From contig JAJTUP010000147.1 of the NCBI GenBank assembly GCA_021399435.1, forward strand, positions 1 through 64,000: 64,000 bases of DNA. The letters run 5' to 3'. This document shows, piece after piece, positions 12,586 through 24,099 of the stretch (the stretch's first letter is position 1; each line of letters begins with the position of its first letter). The notes below the pieces were generated by a model, which made no database searches, was not told the DNA's origin, and worked only from the letters and a program-made list of their open reading frames with translations. Source of the stretch: Diaporthe sp. PMI_573 (taxonomy: Eukaryota > Ascomycota > Sordariomycetes > Diaporthales > Diaporthaceae). The position numbers and the translations under genes are program-made.

Positions 12586-12802
12586 TTACGCGGCAGCTAC
12601 AATTTCTTGATGAAGAACGTCTGTCATGAATCCTCATAACTCATACTGATTGATTGCTACTATTATGCTAGTGAAAAACAAAAATGCATCGTTTACTCCC
12701 AGGTAGTCTGGCAGGGGGGTTATCATGTGTCTAGTCTCTTCTCCCTCCAATTTCCGTTCCATTTTCACGGTCATTGCGCGCTCAATCGACAAATGCAGAT
12801 CA

Positions 12803-14443
12803 CTATGTCTCCTGCCATACCACCCTGATAAGGCCCTTGCCAATCCCCTCTTCCCGCCTCACGTAGTACATGGTAGTCCTCCTCGCCGCCTCGTCGCGCA
12901 CGGCCTTCTCCACGAGGAACTGGACCTTCCCCCCGTCCTTGGGCTTCAGTGGGTCGAGGCTGTGGGTCCAGCTATCCTCGATATCCCAGATGGTCTTCTT
13001 CCACGTGTGCTCCATGGCCTCGGGGTGCTGCACCGCAAGCTCGGTCTCGTTATAGCTGTACTTGACGATGCTGAACCCGTTGGCCATCTGCCAGCCGTCC
13101 TGGAACCGAAAATTCTGCAGCACGCAGGGCTTCCCGCAGACCTCGGAGACGGCAGCGACGGTGGGGAGGTCGTGGTGGTGCCAGCTCTTCCAGTGATGCA
13201 CGCTTATGGGCTGCTTGCGGACGGCCTCGTAGAAGCCAGTCACGTCGATGTGCAGGTCCAGCTGGAACAGGCCGTGCTCGATGTTCAGCTTGGTCGTGGT
13301 GTGTTTGTACACGCAGTCGCCGACGAGCCAGTCCGCGCCCGTCGCGCCGTCCTGCCGGTCGTCCCAGCACGACTGGGCGTGGGGGCCGAGCTTCTCGATG
13401 AGGGGCCGCGACATGAAGACGCCGGCGCCGCCGATGGCGAAGAAGCCGCCGTTGTTGATGTTCCACTTGTTTTCGGACAGCCGCCCCAGGTACCAGGGCT
13501 CGGACGGGTCGTACTTCTTCAGCATGCCCATCAGGGTGTTCATGTCGAAGAAGAAGGTGTCGTCGTCGATCAGGGCCACCCAGTCGGTCTGCTTCTCGAC
13601 CGTGCTGCTCAGCCAGCCCAGGAGGGACATGTACCTCTCGCCCCAGCCCTTGTCCGACTCGACCAGGAAGAGGTGGCCGATCCCAGCGTCGCGGAACATG
13701 GTCTTGACCTCATCTGCGGAGGGCTCGCCCGGACGGGCCTCGGTGTCCTGGGGCTCGTGTACCACGATGAAGCGGGCATTCGTGTGGGCGGCCCAGTGCT
13801 TGAAGTTCTGCAGCGCATCGGGCATGCGACTGAGGAGGGTGGCGACGCCGAAGGTGATCCTCGAGGCATCGGGTGCCTTCTTCTTGGGCGGTATCGTGAT
13901 GGTGGTAGTGGCGGGTGGTGTCCCAGGAACAGGCGTGTCTAGCTCGGTCTCGTTAAAATCCGGGGCGTCGACACGGTGGGTTGTGAACTTGGGCAGGGCG
14001 ATGGGGAGCTGCTGCTGAAGCGGGGACGGCGAGAAGATGCCGTAACCCTGGCGTCGCGTGTGGTCGGGGCGGGACTGCTCGACCTCTGGGCTTGTTGGTG
14101 GCGCAGGCTTCGCGGGGACAGGGTTTGCTGCGGCGGCCGGCCTGCTGTTCGCGAGGGGCTTGTCGCTCGTGTGCTGTTGCTGCTGCTCCTTGACCCTGAT
14201 ATTCAGGGTCGCGATGTCTACCTCTGCACCGAAATCCCGCAGGCCAAACAGCTCGACCTTTGGGCCGCTGTAGGCGGGTGGTTGCGGCGGTGGCTCTACT
14301 ACTGCCGGTTTACTCGAGCCATAGAGGCCTGCATTTGATCCTCCTCCAATTCTGAGGAGGAAAAACAGCACAAAGACGGCGAAGGCGATTGCAGCGATTA
14401 ATCTGGATCGCTTGTTGGCGTATGACATCAGGGCAGTGGCCAT
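12803..14443 (-). CDS. GT31 Fringe-like glycosyltransferase, type II membrane protein
   Basis: A probable Golgi glycosyltransferase of 546 aa encoded by a single exon. I start at the ATG at 14443. A short basic cytosolic tail (YANKRSRL) precedes one membrane anchor at about residues 14-31. A long Pro/Gln-rich stem follows. The catalytic part carries the metal-binding DDD motif in WVALIDDDTFFFD. It then has the GALF-type acceptor region (NNGGFFAIGGAGVFMSR), CWDDRQDG, and WHHHDLPT, as in fungal GT31/Fringe-like proteins. In animals Fringe adds GlcNAc to O-fucose. For the fungal members the donor is mostly unknown, so the substrate is not assigned. The C-terminus ends 218 bp from the stop of the convergent MDR gene. 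Confidence 0.88.
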   Translation of the reverse strand: MATALMSYANKRSRLIAAIAFAVFVLFFLLRIGGGSNAGLYGSSKPAVVEPPPQPPAYSGPKVELFGLRDFGAEVDIATLNIRVKEQQQQHTSDKPLANSRPAAAANPVPAKPAPPTSPEVEQSRPDHTRRQGYGIFSPSPLQQQLPIALPKFTTHRVDAPDFNETELDTPVPGTPPATTTITIPPKKKAPDASRITFGVATLLSRMPDALQNFKHWAAHTNARFIVVHEPQDTEARPGEPSADEVKTMFRDAGIGHLFLVESDKGWGERYMSLLGWLSSTVEKQTDWVALIDDDTFFFDMNTLMGMLKKYDPSEPWYLGRLSENKWNINNGGFFAIGGAGVFMSRPLIEKLGPHAQSCWDDRQDGATGADWLVGDCVYKHTTTKLNIEHGLFQLDLHIDVTGFYEAVRKQPISVHHWKSWHHHDLPTVAAVSEVCGKPCVLQNFRFQDGWQMANGFSIVKYSYNETELAVQHPEAMEHTWKKTIWDIEDSWTHSLDPLKPKDGGKVQFLVEKAVRDEAARRTTMYYVRREEGIGKGLIRVVWQET

Positions 14444-16135
14444 TGCGACGGGCACGTTCCCGACGCAACGGTCGTGGCCTAATAAAGCTAGGTCGCGCGG
14501 GTCGGTGGGGGGTTGATGTCTCGAGGGGTTATGGCGTAGTTAAATTGATGGCCCTCGTCGGCTGCGTCAGTCAATGCGACCTGAGGGACAGCATGTTCGT
14601 CTCGTCAGTAACTGAGAGACGTAGAGATGTGAGGAGGTCGCAGAGAGGCCAATCTCAGAAACCAGGCGAAGTTGTCGTCGTGTTACTTGAAGGTAGTAAT
14701 AAGTAAGACGAAGGAAGGGTGGGGAGAGGAAACAAAAAGGCGCGGCGCATCGCAGTGCGACAAAGTGACAGGGGAGCAAACCACATGTTGAGCGAGACGG
14801 CCAGTCACAGGGCGGGCGCATGCAGACAGGCAGACTCTTGGCTTCTAGCCAACTTCGATTATTTCTAGACGATGGGCACGCGTGGCACGAGACTTGACAA
14901 GTGGGCAGGATCTGCACCGGTTGGATCTGCAGGCCCTGGCCCTCTCCTTCCTTCCGTGCTTCCTCCCTCCCTGCTGATAGAAAAATGTGTACGGAGTTGG
15001 CTACCATAAATCAACTTATTACTGTGTGGACATGGACAAGGGCCCTGCCTAAGGTACCCTGCAACGATGGATTGGGGTAAGCCTCACTCCACCAGTTACA
15101 ACGTCCATTTTATCCGCGAATCCTCCCCAGGCAGTCGCGCCGATGCGAGACCAAGTCAGCATGTCTTCTTTCACTGTGTATGGTCTGCTCTGCTTTTGTG
15201 CATTGTTTAACCGTGGCCTCTGTCGTACACAGTACACAAACAAGGGCGAATCACACAATACAAGGCGCATGTAGATCTGTGCTCCACAAACATGTCATCA
15301 TTTCAACATGGGGGTGCGAGCTTCTTTTTTCTGCTTGCGATCCGCGGACTACTGGACCGCGATTAGTCTGCCCGAGTTGCCCTACCGAGTAGCTTCAAAC
15401 AGCACGCCATCCAATCTCTTCCCTCTGGCCTGCTGTTGCCAAGAGACTCATCAGGGATGTCCTCTCTGGCTTATCTTAAAGGGGACCTTCCCGACAACTC
15501 TCTCATTTCATACTAGAGTAACACAGGCTGACAGGGTAAGTAAGATATGGCGTCCGAATTGAGTTTGAGATAACGTGCTGCCAGGATAGGGAGTTTGTCC
15601 TGTAATATCTGTGTAGCCCTGACCGCATGCTGTAGGTAGTGCAGGCTGGTACAGAGTCAGCATTTGGGAAAACGGCCCACATCCCCCACTCATGTCATGC
15701 AGCCTCCCCCTCGGTCCCCAGTAAGCCCATCCGATATCCACTCCTCACCGAGGTTGGCACGCTGGCACGGTTGGCTCTGTTGCCGGCTGCCCTGGCGGTT
15801 AATTGGTGCAGCCCTGCCGCCGGCTGCAGGTGTCATCACCTATCTGCACAGTACCTGCCACCTTGGGGAACACCTTACATCCTCGCTGGCCGATCCAATC
15901 TCGGCCCCAGATTTTGAGATTGGGATGTCTAATTATTTGCTGCAGAGCAACTGGGATTATTTCACCTGGCAGCCAGAGAAAGGGACAAGTTGCATCTCAA
16001 GAAATATTGCTTACTATACACACAGACAGGAAATTGCACTCTCACCATAGGTTACCAACTCATCCATCAGAGTCCTCATCGGGATTGTACGTTGTGCAGT
16101 ACCAGATCAAACTCACCCGATCAGACAAACTCGTC
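14444..16135. other. intergenic, no gene seen
   Basis: About 1.7 kb between the start of the GT31 gene and the stop of the MpaB-like gene. It is locally rich in pyrimidine or purine runs. Open frames on either strand are short and unlike known proteins. Confidence 0.55.
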
Positions 16136-17119
16136 TCACTGCATCTTTGCACTGAATGGGCAGCCCGGCCCGCTGAGCTGCGTCGTGATGAACCGCTCAT
16201 ACGACTTGTCCAGCATCCTGATGTCCTCCTTTCGCTTGCGCGCTGCATCTTCCGGCAGGCCATCCAACGACTGAATAAACGCCACCTTGGGATCAGGCAT
16301 CAACGCCTCCGTCACGAGGAACACCATCCTCACGATAAACACAATAACGGCTGCCAGAACGGGGTTAGTCGGCTCCATGCGAAATGCCCTCAGCGTCGTC
16401 GGCAGCGACAGAGCGCGCGGGAACTCAAAGCCCAACCATCGCAGCCCAGGTGGAAAGTACCGGTAGGCAAAGAGGTTAAAGATGGAGACGCCGATGTGGC
16501 GCGCCCGCTCATCATACTCACGCGGCGTCGCCTCATACGCCTCACAGAACGCCACGCACCCCTCAAAGCTCCCCGGATACCCCTCCACCTTCTGCCCTCC
16601 CTCAACGATGAACAGCGGCGCCATGTCGCGCCAGAAGTGATGCGCCGCGACCTTCTGCTTCTCGCTGAAACCCGAAAGACCCAACCGCAGCCGCAGCCGG
16701 TGCATAAGGATGGCGCTGAAGGCGAGGGTGTACACGTAGTCGTCGTTGTGGGCGAACCTCCCAGGGTAGGTGCGGGCGAGCCCGGCGTGCAGCGCGTTGA
16801 TGCGCCCCACGGCGTCCCGGCACCGGCGGTCGGAGGGGCCGTAGTACCACCACGTCATGTTGTAGCTCTCCGTCTTCTCTATGCGGTCTGCGGCCTTGTG
16901 GACTACCTTGCCGCCGTCTGAGCGCCATACTACCTCGGCTCCGTGGCTCGTCACGATGAAGTTTGGGAAGGTGAGCGAGTAGACCAGGTAGTTTGCAAAG
17001 TCTGAGAGGTGGTAGCTCGAGCTGAGGCGCCAGATGAGTTCGTGGTCGGTTTCCGGGTCGAGCGAGTCGATGGCCTTGGCGATCCAGTGATAGCCCTCTT
17101 GAGAGACTTTGGAAGACAT
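16136..17119 (-). CDS. MpaB-like (DUF2236) oxygenase family protein
   Basis: A single-exon protein of 327 aa. It resembles the MpaB / rubber-oxygenase-like DUF2236 family. Fungal members include ER-bound MpaB of mycophenolic acid synthesis, which cleaves a farnesyl chain, and many members of unknown role. The visible family-like block is WWYYGPSDRRCRDAVGRINA, then HAGLARTYPGRFAHNDDYVY at about residues 90-128. Near the C-terminus, PVLAAVIVFIVRMVFLV could be a membrane helix. No secondary-metabolite synthase is in the window, so a link to a pathway is not supported. The start at 17119 is the first ATG of the frame and gives a normal length. Confidence 0.75.
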   Translation of the reverse strand: MSSKVSQEGYHWIAKAIDSLDPETDHELIWRLSSSYHLSDFANYLVYSLTFPNFIVTSHGAEVVWRSDGGKVVHKAADRIEKTESYNMTWWYYGPSDRRCRDAVGRINALHAGLARTYPGRFAHNDDYVYTLAFSAILMHRLRLRLGLSGFSEKQKVAAHHFWRDMAPLFIVEGGQKVEGYPGSFEGCVAFCEAYEATPREYDERARHIGVSIFNLFAYRYFPPGLRWLGFEFPRALSLPTTLRAFRMEPTNPVLAAVIVFIVRMVFLVTEALMPDPKVAFIQSLDGLPEDAARKRKEDIRMLDKSYERFITTQLSGPGCPFSAKMQ

Positions 17120-18663
17120 GATTTACCTTGAACGGTGAATACCAGAGTTTGAAATAAGAATACAAGATTCAAGAAGCTTTAATAATTTTCCACTCCGAAT
17201 AGCAGCAGGGTATCAAGGCTTGTTCTTCTTAAATACTGACTCTTGAAGATGGACCAAAGCAGCCGCGCCGGGGAGTTAGGGAACGTGGCCCACGACATCT
17301 CAAGCTAACCCCTTCAACTTCTGGGTCTGAACTGCCCAAAACAGGAGCAGCGGACGCTTCGTGCTGTCCGGCCTCCGACTGGGCCTATAAGAATCCCCAA
17401 TGCCCCTTGAATCACCATCACCAAGTGATTTCGTCGGAATTCCGAGTCTGCACGTCCCCCACGCTGGCGACACTTGAGTACGAAGACCTCCTGGGCCCCC
17501 TACCGAACCGGGTCCCGCTTCCAACCCGAGCGGACTCCACCATCATGTATAGGTATTTCCCCGACTTACATATGCGGCCACACTTTGGAAACGGCCAACG
17601 GACCATGACAATGACAAACAATTTGTGGACTGAACTCCCCGGTTGCGAGGGTGGGGGAGGGGTTTGGGTCATATGCAAATGGCCTTTACACCCAGTTTCC
17701 TCTGGCAAGAAAAGATCTGGATTGGAGCGAGTATCAGCCTGAACCAATAAGTAGTCATTGATTAATAGATAACTTGGCTTCATCGGCCCTAACTTAGGTA
17801 CTCTGGGGGCATTTTGGCACAATGGTCTGTCTGGCGTGACGTCCGACCTCAAGTGCAACGCAGGGACAGTAAGGACCAGGACTGGGAGTGACTCCCGCCC
17901 CCCAATGATCCGTTGACATCCACATACCCAAGAGAAGCCCGAAGATCACAAGATTGACTCTACTCAAGAGAAGTTTTGCGAGGCTGTGATAACACTAGAC
18001 TCGACAAGATGAGGTGATCGACAAGACGAAATGGGAGCAGCTCGGCCGCCGCCTAAAGTCAAGCATACTACAGCTCAAAGCACTGATCACGAAATGGCAT
18101 GACTAAACCCATCAGCAGTCGTCTAGTAATATCTCGTGAGTTGCCCTCCCTGTACGGTAGATTCGGGAAAGTCCTGTGGTGTACCATCTCTGAGGTGATT
18201 TCTGTGCTGCAGTAGATTAGACGGCATTTCAGGACTGGGGGCTTCATGTTCTCAAGGAAAATAATATCGTTGTCTTATTCACATTTTCGAGTACATGATA
18301 TTGTCACAAAGGTTTTGCAAGCTGAAAGGATGTCAAACTTGGGGACTTTATGGTCAATCTGAATCAATGCTGATAATGAATAGAGAGTTTAGAACTAATC
18401 TCCATGTGCTGGATCAAAAGCCCGCCAGGAAGTAAACCTTCCATTGATGGAGCCTCGTCGCCAGGGCCCGCAGCGGGCAAAGATAAGACTGCCGGCTCCA
18501 AAGGTTTTCACCACAAGGGCCGTCTCATCACCATGGTTCCAAAATTTGAGTTCCAAGACGCTCCCTGCAATTCCCTCCAAAAAGTGGGATCGAGCCCGCG
18601 CAATATCACTGTTCGGTGGTGTATACCACTAAGTGGGTTGATACCTGGCCTTGAAGTGATCAC
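17120..18663. other. intergenic, no gene seen
   Basis: About 1.5 kb upstream of the MpaB-like gene and downstream of the SNF2/RING gene. Small frames occur but none is supported. No RNA gene or repeat was recognised. Confidence 0.55.
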
Positions 18664-21642
18664 TCAAAGACCAAACAAGTTCCTCAACTCCGCAATATTG
18701 AGCCTGGAGACATTAGCAGCCCCCTTCTCGCTCAGCGCCGCATCAACGAGCATCTTCTTGCTCTCCTGCAGCGCCACGATGCGGTCCTCGACGGTCCCCT
18801 GGATCAGCAGCCGGTGCACGATGACCGGCCTCTTCTGGCCGAACCGGTGCGCCCGGTCGATGGCCTGCTCCTCGACGAACGGGTTCCAGAACGGCTCCGT
18901 GACGATGACCTGGCTCGCCGCCGTGAGGTTGAGCCCGGCGTTGCCGGCCGTCAGCGAGACCAGCATGACCTCGACGCTCTGGTCCTCCATGAACGACTTG
19001 ACGGCCGCCTCGCGGGCCCCCGGGGTCATGGACCCGTCGTACCGCGTGAACTTGATGTTAGCCCTCTCGATGGGGATCTCGACCAGGTCCAAGAAGGACG
19101 TCCACAGGCTGAAGACGAGGGTCTTCTCCCTGCTCGGGCGGATCTTCTCCAGGATCTCCATGATGGAGTCGATCTTGGCGCTGGAGATCCACTCCTGGCG
19201 CAGGCGCGCCTTGTACCGGGACATGGCGATCGCGCTGCGCTGCGCTGCCTGTCTCTGGTCGGCCATCGTCACGACTTTCTTCTTCTTGCGGTCTTTTCCC
19301 TTCTTTTCGGTGCTCGGGTACTCTGTAGACTTTCGAGACTTCTTCTTCCCGCTGCTGCCACCGACCGGGGTGGCGGAAGACTTCCGCTTGGGCTTGCGCA
19401 TCTCGTGGTTGGTGCGGAGGTCATCGAAAGCACCATCCACTTGCTGGATAAATGCAGAGTCATCATTGTCGGCCACTCCTCCATCACCATCAGTTCCGTG
19501 CTCCTCGTCGTTAACGTCTCCAAATAGGTCATCTTCATCAACATCCTCCTCCTCGTCCGAGCTGATGGCGATGGCATCGTCATTCACAACGAATCCTCGA
19601 AGATTGCCGTTGGCATCGGCGTCCTCTTCATCCCTACTGTCGTAGTCGAATGGATCGTCCTGGGGTTTGTCATCGTCAGAGTCTGGGGTTGAGTCAGGGA
19701 CGTCAGAGAGAAAGTTGTAGCACACGATGTTTGTCGGGGTGATGCTGTGCTCGCATTTCTCACCGGGGCATGGGACGAGGGGCTTCACACTGGGACTGTC
19801 ATCATCGTCATCTCGGTCATCACCGAGCCCTTCGGTCTCGACGACAGCCACGCTTGCGGTGAAACAGCCAGAACAAACATGGTGACCGCATGGGACCACG
19901 ATGACAGGGTTGTTTGTTGCCTCGCTGCAGAGAGGGCACTCGAAGCGTTTCTGCTTCTTGAGTCTGTGCAATACGTCTGCTGGTAGCTTGCATGCCAATT
20001 TAACCATCTGCTTATCATCCAGCTTCGCTCCCTCTGGAATGCCGACGTTCTTGAGAAGGAATGGGTGATCGCAGGCCTGACGTAGTCGCAACAGCAGTAT
20101 GAGGATGTGCATGTAATTCTTCATCACCGCCCCATTGAGCAGGTACTTGTTGAACACCAACTGCTGCCGCACCTCCAGTGCCTCGTAGAACTCGCGTTGC
20201 TCATTCTTGAATACGGCATACGCTGGCTGGTCGGTTCGCGGAGGTAGCTCAATGATTGGCTTCCCATCAAGCCGGCTGTCTTTGGTGCGCCGAAGAGTGA
20301 AACTCCTAAAGAGGGCCTGAAGCTTGACCATGGCTTGGTCCTTGCCGTCCCCGTCCCACTTCCTCAGGGGTCTCACGATATCTTCGCTGAAGCGCTCCCA
20401 CTCGTTGTATGGTGGGATTCTCAGAAACCGTATGAGAGCGAAGATCTCCTCGGCCCGATTCATGAACGGAGTTCCGGTCATGCAAAGTCTGTAGGTTGAC
20501 TTAATCTCTGTTGCGGCTTTGGAACAGTAGGTGTTCTGGTTCCTGATGTTGTGTGCCTCATCCAAGATGACGCGGTGGAAACGGGTCCTTTCGGCCAAGA
20601 TCCTTAGTTTCATGGGCTTGTTGAGCTCGTACTTGTTCTTGAACTCGATCTGGAGCTTGGCGTACGTGCATAGGACAACGTCATGTTGGAGCAATTCCGA
20701 AACCGACAGGCTTTGGGCAGCTGGGCCGTGAAAGACGAGAGTACTAAGCTTATATCGATGCTTGATCTTGGTCAGGATTTCTTGCTCCCACTGCCTGAGA
20801 AGCGCCAGCGGGGCCACGATGAGGGTCGTCTTGTGCTTCGGGTCCTTGGATGGGTGAGCTAGGATCAGTGCCATAGCCTGCACGGTCTTTCCCAGGCCCA
20901 TTGTGTCTGGAGAATGAGGTTTCAGTAAGGTCAAGAGAATCGAGACCAAATGTCTGACATACCTGCAAGAAGGCCTCCTTTTTTCTTTCTATCCTTCTCC
21001 TGTTCCAGCAGCCATGTAAGGCCTATCTTCTGGTGCTCTGTCAAGTCACACGACATCTGCTTGGGCGTCTGTTTCCTCTGACGTGGAGGAATGTTCACCT
21101 CTGATAGAACGAGAAGATTCTGAACATCATCTCGATGGCCATCATCTTGGAAATCTTGCGTGCTGCTTGATGGAGCCACTCCGTTTGAGGGCCATTGTCG
21201 AGGAGCTAACGAGCTTACGACATTGGCTGGACTGGTATTGGCTGGTCTACCAAGGTCGGGACGTGGAGTTGTAAACAGAGCTGAGCTGCGACGTAAGTCA
21301 ATCTCGGGGCTCTGGCTTGAAGTTGACTTCTGCTGACGCTCCACTGCGCTTCTTCCGAACTCGGCAGCTAGGTCCTCGAAATCTTTCACGAGCTCCTTCG
21401 CTTCAGGTAGGATGAACTGGACGAATTCCAAGTAGTCCTCGGGGTTGTTGCCCTTCGAGATCGGAATCAAGACCTGTTCTTGAATTGCTTGGTGCTTGAA
21501 TGGCTTATCAGGGAAGCGGTCCTTTTCGTTGTAATCAGCAGAAGGACGCCCATAAGGTGTCAGTTTGAAAACTTCGACTCACGTGAACAGTTCGAGAAAA
21601 CGTCGCGAGACGGTGCTGTAGGCCTGGCTTGGGTCGGTCCAT
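18664..21642 (-). CDS. SNF2-family ATPase with RING finger (Uls1/Rad5/Rad16 group)
   Basis: A nuclear DNA translocase with probable ubiquitin-ligase function. The modelled exons are 21583-21642, 20963-21521 and 18664-20906 (953 aa). The intron at 20907-20962 rebuilds the Walker A region as GLLA-DTMGLGKTVQ, so that junction is firm. Exon 1 (20 codons, MDRPKPGLQHRL...) is less certain. The frame before 21470 continues upstream (FPDKPFKHQAIQEQVLIPI) without an ATG, and the GTGAGT donor at 21582 supports a short first exon. The DEAH motif is in VILDEAHNIRN and helicase motif VI is DRAHRFGQ. Between the two ATPase lobes lies a RING (CPLC, then CGHHVCSGC, then CPGEKC), as in Uls1, Rad5 and Rad16. 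An acidic insert of about 110 residues follows and contains IAISSDEEED, a SUMO-interaction-like motif, which favours Uls1. A basic stretch (KRKSSATP...KKKSRK) follows the insert. Confidence 0.88.
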
Positions 21643-22700
21643 GTTTGCCTCATGTGCTTGTCCTAGCCACGTTGCAGCTCAACCTGTAGCAGGTCAGGAG
21701 AGTGGATGTGGAAGTTGACAAGATCTGTGATGGGTTTTGGGGCAAGCAAGGTACACGTCAGTGTCGAGGGCGCGATGATCTGGACTGGGTGATGTGAGCA
21801 GGAGCTATCAACGAAAGGTTTGGTTCGGGTAAGGGTAAGTAGTATCCAGGAAAGACTGGTGCTCTACGGATGTGGTCTTGTGGAGGCCCACCCAGCTTCA
21901 GAGGTCAGATCAGACGAAGGAGGCAAGTTTCTTGCTGAAGAGGTTTGCCGGCGTAAGGTCGAAGGTCGAGGTTTCTTGGAACTTTGGAAGGTTCCAAGTT
22001 TCGATATTGGTCTTTCCTGTTCTGTTCGTCCGAAAGCTTGCTTGTTCAGAATTGCGTGGCTCTCTTTTCCCGCTGGTGCGCATGGCTTGAGGCGCCGTGA
22101 TTACTGGACGGTCATGGGTGGAAGTGCGCTCTGGAGGCACTGCCTGAGAAACAAACCAAGACGATGTCAGGTTCAATGATCTTGACCTTGAAAGCTTTGC
22201 GATGTGATCGATGCACTGCGCGGATGGAGAGAGGCCAGGAATATTGACTGGCTTTTGCTTTAGCCACAGCTGTAGTCGGCTTTTTCTCAGACTTCAGAAA
22301 TTAGCCGCTCTCGGTGCCATGCTCCAGGATGTGCCCAAAGAGAATACTTTCGGGGCAGGTAATTTGTATGAGAGCTCCCCAGGGGATTAAATCCGATTAA
22401 ATCAACTTCCGAGAAAACGAGCTACGTGAACCTTGCTCACGAGACATCCCTTATATGGGGCCCAGACATGAAAATGGAGGCGAGGTGCTACTTGTGGTGA
22501 GCGTGAGAGTCATCTGAGTTGCATGATGTTCAAATTCCAGATCTAACAGCTCTATGGTTTATGTCTTGATCTATGGATTGATCCCACGAGAGGAGATAAG
22601 TTTAGAAGGGTAAGATTGAGCACATTCCCCAAGAATAATTCCTTATCTTCTGATCGCGGCACATGAGAAATTCTGGTGGTGGATGTCACCATATATAACA
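21643..22700. other. intergenic, no gene seen
   Basis: About 1.06 kb upstream of the SNF2/RING gene and downstream of the tyrosinase. No coding region is supported. An open frame at 21820-22179 has no recognisable content. Confidence 0.55.
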
Positions 22701-24099
22701 TTAAACATAAATGTAGCAGAAAGGAGAGCCAGTGATGCCCAAAGTGCTCCCAGCCTGGCCGATCGTGATAGGTGGTGACGCGGTGAGCACGCCCATGTAG
22801 AGCTCATCGGTCAGCGACCCGTTCCGGCCAGGCGGCTTGTTGTTCCTGGTTATGGTTGCACCAACAACCTCGGTTCGCTCTTCAGGGTGAAGATTTTGCC
22901 AGATCCAAAATGTTCGGTCGATCATGGCATGGTGGAGGAAGAAGATTGGGTCGCCCCTATACGTTCTGGATCAGTACTCGTGTCCCAAGCCATTCAGAGA
23001 TCTCTGTCGCAATGGACGGAAGTGCTACTTACGGACTGTTGAAGAGATCACCACCCGGGTCGCCACTTGTGATGACTGTGATATCAAACTATTAGCAAAG
23101 GGTTTGCCAAGATGATGGTCCTGAAAGAACTTACAGTGCGCGCCACCATGTACGCCGTAATCTCCAGCAGAGGCATTACCCTGCATGGCGAACTGGAAGC
23201 TCGATATATCGTCATGGAGCGTCAAGAGATCCGTAAGATTCTGCTCCGACGTCCAGCGCGTGCTGGTCCAGTTCGTAATATCCCGCCGCAGGCACCGTGG
23301 ATTCCACTTCAGGGTGTCGTTCGCAGGCATAGCGACGATCCCCGCCACAGTCAAGAGCGGCTGGATAGGGCCGAGGTTCACTGTCATGTCGCGGAACGGG
23401 CCCTTGTCCACGCAGCCGCCGCCATCCCCGGGCGGGATGCAGTTCCCCGGGCGTCCCGCGGTGCAGCCGTGCGGCGCGTACACGCCGTTGCCGCTCATGC
23501 TCCAGTCGCTGCCGTCAAAGATCTCGGAGTGCAGTGGGTCGTCGGCCGTCGCCGCCCAGTCCCAGTAGGGAAGGCTGCCCTCGTAGCCGCACTCGCTGAT
23601 GAGGGCCTGCTCGTAGTTCCACGTGAAGGTGCGGTGCCACGTCAGGAAGTTTGCCGTATTGTGGATCGTCTGCGTCTGGTTGATGTGGATGGCGACGAAG
23701 TCGTCGTACCGCGACTTTGCACCCGCGGCGAGGCGTGGGCTGACGAGGGCGGGCTTGGACATGAGGCACAATGTGGCGTTGATGTATGCCATGCGCTGCT
23801 CTCGCGACAATCTTGTCCTGCGTGAGTGAAGCCGGATAAGCCAACGTGGTTTATCAAAGGGAGTCTCGGGTGCCGCTTTAGGGGTGGTCTACTCACCATT
23901 CTTGTCTCCGGGCTGCCGTTTCGATGGTACAATTACTGGCTGGTGTTGACTGAGCTTCGACATAGTCCTTGAGTGTTTCAAAGGCTTTATCGGCAAGGGC
24001 GACACTCCGGCGCTCGTTGTGGCTTGCTCCTTGTGCACCAATGGCCAGAACCAGCCAGAGCAGGTGGAGGCAAGTTGGAACGAGACGAAGAATGAACAT
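22701..24099 (-). CDS. secreted tyrosinase (type-3 copper oxidase)
   Basis: A probable secreted phenol oxidase (o-hydroxylation or oxidation of phenols). Four exons, 23897-24099, 23135-23817, 23033-23075 and 22701-22956, give 394 aa in a consistent frame. The first Met at 24099 begins a signal peptide (MFILRLVPTCLHLLWLVLAIG). The CuA site is within HINQTQTIHNTANFLTWHR and the CuB site within HGGAHF and FFLHHAMIDRTFWIWQ. The CuB region is rebuilt only by splicing through the 43 bp third exon (ITSGDPGGDLFNSP), which supports the model. SLPYWDW is the usual family block. The protein ends soon after CuB and lacks the C-terminal domain that keeps classical fungal tyrosinases latent, like the shorter secreted or secondary-metabolite tyrosinases. 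Several Asn-X-Thr/Ser sites are present. Confidence 0.92.

Noticed and set aside
12725..13942. 405-codon + frame
   Set aside because: Antisense to the GT31 gene; GC-rich codon bias opens the opposite frame, and the product has no domain.
15803..16921. 372-codon + frame
   Set aside because: Mostly antisense to the MpaB-like gene; composition is Arg/His/Pro-rich and unlike a protein family.
18404..19645. 413-codon + frame
   Set aside because: Antisense to the SNF2/RING gene; Ser-rich shadow of acidic codons.
11469..24099. Possible biosynthetic cluster (MDR oxidoreductase, MpaB-like, tyrosinase, regulator)
   Set aside because: No polyketide, peptide or terpene synthase is present, and housekeeping genes are interspersed.
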